Position numbers and translations under genes: made by a program. A DNA stretch of 64,000 bases from Micromonospora sp. WMMD1082. GTDB taxonomy: Bacteria > Actinomycetota > Actinomycetes > Mycobacteriales > Micromonosporaceae. Below, one piece after another: positions 61,693 to 64,000 of the stretch. Position 1 is the stretch's first letter. Each line of letters starts with the position of its first letter. Under the pieces are notes generated by a model, which saw only the letters and a program-made list of their open reading frames with translations, had not been told where the DNA came from and did not search any database. The stretch lies in contig NZ_JARUBM010000002.1 in the NCBI RefSeq assembly GCF_029626175.1, forward strand, positions 1,922,001-1,986,000, given 5' to 3'.

Positions 61693-62625
61693 TCAGAGCG
61701 GTGGACCGGCGTAGCGCCGGCCGTCCAGGTACGGCCAGGGATTCGCGACGCACCCCTTCAGGAACAGCGTCTGCTGCATCATCACCGGCGCCGGCTCACC
61801 CTGCCCCGGGCAGCGCTCGTGCCGGTTGCCCAGCTGGTGCCCGACCTCGTGGTTGATCACGTAGGTCCGGTAGACCGAGAGCGGCACGCCGTCCGCCACG
61901 AAGTGCGGCACCGACAGCCGCCACCGGTCCAGGTTGATGATCACCTTGCCCGACGTCCGGCAGGAGGTGTACGGCCGGCCGCCGATCCTGATGTCGACGC
62001 CCCCGGCGACGCACATCCGGCCCGCAGTGTGGGCCGTGGCCAGGTAGACGGTGAAGTCGTACCGGGAGTCGCCGGCCACCTGCCGCAGCCGCAGTTGCCC
62101 GCCGTCCACCCAGCTTCCCGGCCCGGCCAGCGCGGTGCGCACCGCCAGGGCGAACTCACCCGCGTCCACGCCGGAGCCGGACTCCACCGCGACCCGGTAG
62201 CGCCGGATGTCACCGGCCGTACCCAGCACCGGGCCGGACCGGTCGGCATAGCCGAACCGACCCGGACCGGTCGACGGGACCGCCCCCGGCTCCTGCAACA
62301 CCGGCGGCTCGGGCGACGGGGGTACGCCGGTCGGCGACGGCGCGGACTCCGGGGTCGGTGGCGGTGCCGCCGCCGACGGGGACGTCACCGGGGGCAGTTC
62401 GCCGGCCGCACCCTGCGGCGTGCCGGTGCCACCGGCCACCATCGCCACCGCGGCGCCGACCGCCGTCAGCAGCACGGCAACCCGGATCAGCGCGCCCGGC
62501 CGGCGCAGCCAGGACCGCCCACCGCCCGCTCGATCCACGGATCGGTCGTGCCGGTACGGCCTGCGCTGGGCGGCATGACGACCAGCGGAATGAGCCGGCC
62601 GATGACGACTACCAGGGCTGCGCAC
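61693..62625 (-). CDS. DUF3152 metzincin-like exported protein, copy 2
   Basis: The 310-residue product has a basic leader, one transmembrane helix (PGALIRVAVLLTAVGAAVAM, about residues 45-65), a Pro/Ser/Thr-rich stalk and a DUF3152 domain with INHEVGHQLGNRHERCPGQG... VMMQQ (HExxHxxGxxH). It is 31-40% similar to copy 1 by eye. GTG 62623-62625 follows the TGA of the alpha/beta hydrolase by 4 bp, with AGGA upstream, so it is in the same operon. Confidence 0.8.
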   Translation of the reverse strand: MRSPGSRHRPAHSAGRHAAQRRPYRHDRSVDRAGGGRSWLRRPGALIRVAVLLTAVGAAVAMVAGGTGTPQGAAGELPPVTSPSAAAPPPTPESAPSPTGVPPSPEPPVLQEPGAVPSTGPGRFGYADRSGPVLGTAGDIRRYRVAVESGSGVDAGEFALAVRTALAGPGSWVDGGQLRLRQVAGDSRYDFTVYLATAHTAGRMCVAGGVDIRIGGRPYTSCRTSGKVIINLDRWRLSVPHFVADGVPLSVYRTYVINHEVGHQLGNRHERCPGQGEPAPVMMQQTLFLKGCVANPWPYLDGRRYAGPPL

Positions 62626-62629
62626 CCGG

Positions 62630-63604
62630 TCATCCTGCCAGGTCAGCCCGGCGAGCGGACTCCCCCGTCTCGGTGAGCAGCCCCAGCACGGCCCGGGCCA
62701 CCAGGCGCGGCACCTCCAGTTGCGCCACGTGACCGACACCGTTGATCATCAACAGTCGACTGTCCGGAATCACCCGGGCGGTCTGCGGTGCCACCCGCAC
62801 GTCGACCAGCCGGTCCTGCCGGCCCCCGATGACCAACGCCGGTGCGCTCACCGTGCGGGCCATCCGCCACAGGGATCCCGACCCCGGCAGGTACGACCGC
62901 ACAAAGCTGTAGACCAGGCCACGGAACGTCCGGACGTAGGCCGCCGCGTAGTGCTCCGCCTCGTACCGGATGCGGATCTCCTCCAGCGCCTCCTGCCGGC
63001 GTTGGTCGCAGATCCGGTTGAGATCGGCCACACACGCCTCCATCACCTGCTGGGCCATCACCTCCGGGGCCACCTGGGCCAGCCGCCAGGCGGCCAGTCG
63101 TTCGCCCCGGGGGATCGCCAGCAGCGGCAGCATCCGACCCTGCAACGAGCGGCGGAAGTCGAGGAACGGCAGGGCCGGCGACACGAGGGTCAGCGTCCGG
63201 ACCAGATCCGGCCGGAGGGCGGCCACCCGCACCGAGATCGCCCCGCCCAGCGAGTTGCCGAACAGGTGCACCGGCCCGCGATCCGAGTGTTCGATCCAAC
63301 GGATCACCCGCTCGGCGAAGACCGGCACCGTGTAGCGCCGGCCCGGCTCGCTGCGGCCGAAGCCCGGCAGGTCGATCGCCTGACCGTCGAGCCGGTCGGC
63401 GAGCAGGCCGGCCAGGTCCGTCCAGTTCTGCGACGAGCCGCCCAGACCGTGCACGTACAGCGCCGGCTCGGCGTCCGGGCCGGTCGCGGGCGTCTCCCGT
63501 ACGTAGGTGATCGCCCCGTCGATGCGTACCTCACGACCCGGCCAGGGCGGCGGGATCGAGTGGGCGGGCAGCAGCCGGTCGGGCCAGAGGGTGGCAGGCT
63601 TCAC
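62630..63604 (-). CDS. alpha/beta hydrolase
   Basis: The 324-residue product starts at GTG 63602-63604 (MKPATLWPDRLLPAHSIPPP). It has the oxyanion motif YVHGLGGSSQNW, the nucleophile elbow LFGNSLGGAIS (Ser in G-N-S-L-G), the acid around GGRQDRLVDV and the catalytic His in NGVGHVAQLE. Substrate unknown. It is the first visible gene of the unit hydrolase-DUF3152-DUF3152. Confidence 0.88.
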   Translation of the reverse strand: MKPATLWPDRLLPAHSIPPPWPGREVRIDGAITYVRETPATGPDAEPALYVHGLGGSSQNWTDLAGLLADRLDGQAIDLPGFGRSEPGRRYTVPVFAERVIRWIEHSDRGPVHLFGNSLGGAISVRVAALRPDLVRTLTLVSPALPFLDFRRSLQGRMLPLLAIPRGERLAAWRLAQVAPEVMAQQVMEACVADLNRICDQRRQEALEEIRIRYEAEHYAAAYVRTFRGLVYSFVRSYLPGSGSLWRMARTVSAPALVIGGRQDRLVDVRVAPQTARVIPDSRLLMINGVGHVAQLEVPRLVARAVLGLLTETGESARRADLAG

Positions 63605-63625
63605 CGTTCCAGTTTGCCCGGCCGC

Positions 63626-64000
63626 TCAGGCCAGCAACGCCTCCAGCCGCCGGTTCACCGCCGCCAGGGTGGCCCGCACCACCGCCTGCCGGGGATCCCC
63701 GGCCACCAGGGCGGAACCGGCCAACTGCTCGACCCAGCCGTCGCAGACCAGCAGCACCACGACGGTGGCCACCTCGCAGTTGCCGAAGGGCACCACGGCG
63801 GCATGTTCCACGAAGCACCGACCGCGCTCCGCCGTGGTGCCGCCCGCGCGCAGCAGTTCGTCGATCGCCGCGGCGGCGGCCACCGCGCAGAGCCGCAGCA
63901 CGTACCCGTCGACGGCCGGCCCGGTCGCGTACCCCGCGGAGCTCTGCTCGCCGGCGATCAGCCGCACCTCGACCGTGGCGTCCAGCCCGAACGTGCTGAC
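63626..64000 (-). CDS. partial protein of unknown function (C-terminal part)
   Basis: An open frame enters at the right edge (VSTFGLDATVEVRLIAGEQS...) and stops at 63626. The visible 124 codons include RLCAVAAAAAIDELLRAGGT and end RATLAAVNRRLEALLA. No domain is recognised. The N-terminus is outside the window. Confidence 0.6.
   Translation of the reverse strand, partial: VSTFGLDATVEVRLIAGEQSSAGYATGPAVDGYVLRLCAVAAAAAIDELLRAGGTTAERGRCFVEHAAVVPFGNCEVATVVVLLVCDGWVEQLAGSALVAGDPRQAVVRATLAAVNRRLEALLA

Overview
The window is about 70% G+C and carries the translation/transcription core of an actinobacterium in the gene order of that phylum: rpmG-hadA-hadB-tRNA-Trp-secE-nusG-rplK-rplA, rplJ-rplL, rpoB-rpoC, rpsL-rpsG-fusA-tuf and the start of the S10 operon. 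GTG/TTG starts, an actinobacterial RpoC N-terminus, a pSAM2-type integrative element and a mycothiol-era xenologous GST point to Micromonosporaceae, most likely Micromonospora or a close relative. The genus is an inference from the proteins and has not been tested by a search.

Layout. 1-21,000 (almost all minus strand): rplC (partial), rpsJ, tuf, fusA, rpsG, rpsL, two small membrane proteins, rpoC, rpoB, rplL, rplJ, rplA, rplK, nusG, secE, tRNA-Trp, a HadA/HadB-type dehydratase pair and rpmG. Several promoters (-35/-10 with 17-18 bp spacing), strong hairpin terminators and an L10-type leader attenuator are readable. 21,100-25,000: tRNA-Met, tRNA-Thr, a membrane GAF-GGDEF-EAL protein preceded by a 48-residue peptide gene, and tRNA-Tyr. 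yajQ follows on the plus strand.

25,475-37,294 is an integrated mobile element of 11.8 kb (actinomycete integrative and conjugative element, AICE). Its boundaries can be read directly: a 16-bp core lies at the 3' end of yajQ and again just after the integrase gene, and each copy is followed by codons that restore the same YajQ C-terminus (QFTNYR-stop). Reading inward from the left, the element holds an A+T-richer two-gene cargo (a two-TM SLATT-like protein with a CxxC-x11-CxxC zinc ribbon, and a 61-aa protein ending CVCCGR), a 146-nt imperfect inverted repeat, a glycosyltransferase translationally coupled to a GntR/UTRA regulator, and a promoter overlapped by GTCTTCATGAAGAC operators. Then come a leader with tandem hairpins sharing one loop sequence, a membrane protein, an FtsK/Tra ATPase, a string of overlapping small genes, a RepSA-like initiator, Xis and a tyrosine integrase.

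37,300-64,000: a CueP-like copper lipoprotein, a small membrane peptide, an MFS transporter, HtpX, and an incomplete minus-strand NADH dehydrogenase cluster. That cluster is nuoB, nuoC, nuoH, nuoI-J-K-L-M-N, with no nuoA, nuoD or nuoEFG, and is interrupted by two plus-strand genes (zinc-dependent sugar dehydrogenase and glutathionyl-hydroquinone-reductase-type GST). After it lie a PLP decarboxylase coupled to a GPH transporter, an alkyltransferase-like protein, proB-proA, a cyclase-repeat protein, moeZ, two tandem DUF3152 metzincin-like proteins, an alpha/beta hydrolase and a partial gene.

The most notable items are the yajQ attachment site, the element's cargo pair with the adjacent giant hairpin, the repeated-loop leader RNA, and a dispersed short 'MSERSER' element. 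Copies of that element form mini-ORFs that bridge the nuoL/nuoM and nuoM/nuoN junctions by stop/start overlap at both ends; related copies lie upstream of rpoB, at the nuoI start, and inside a duplicated fusA tail.
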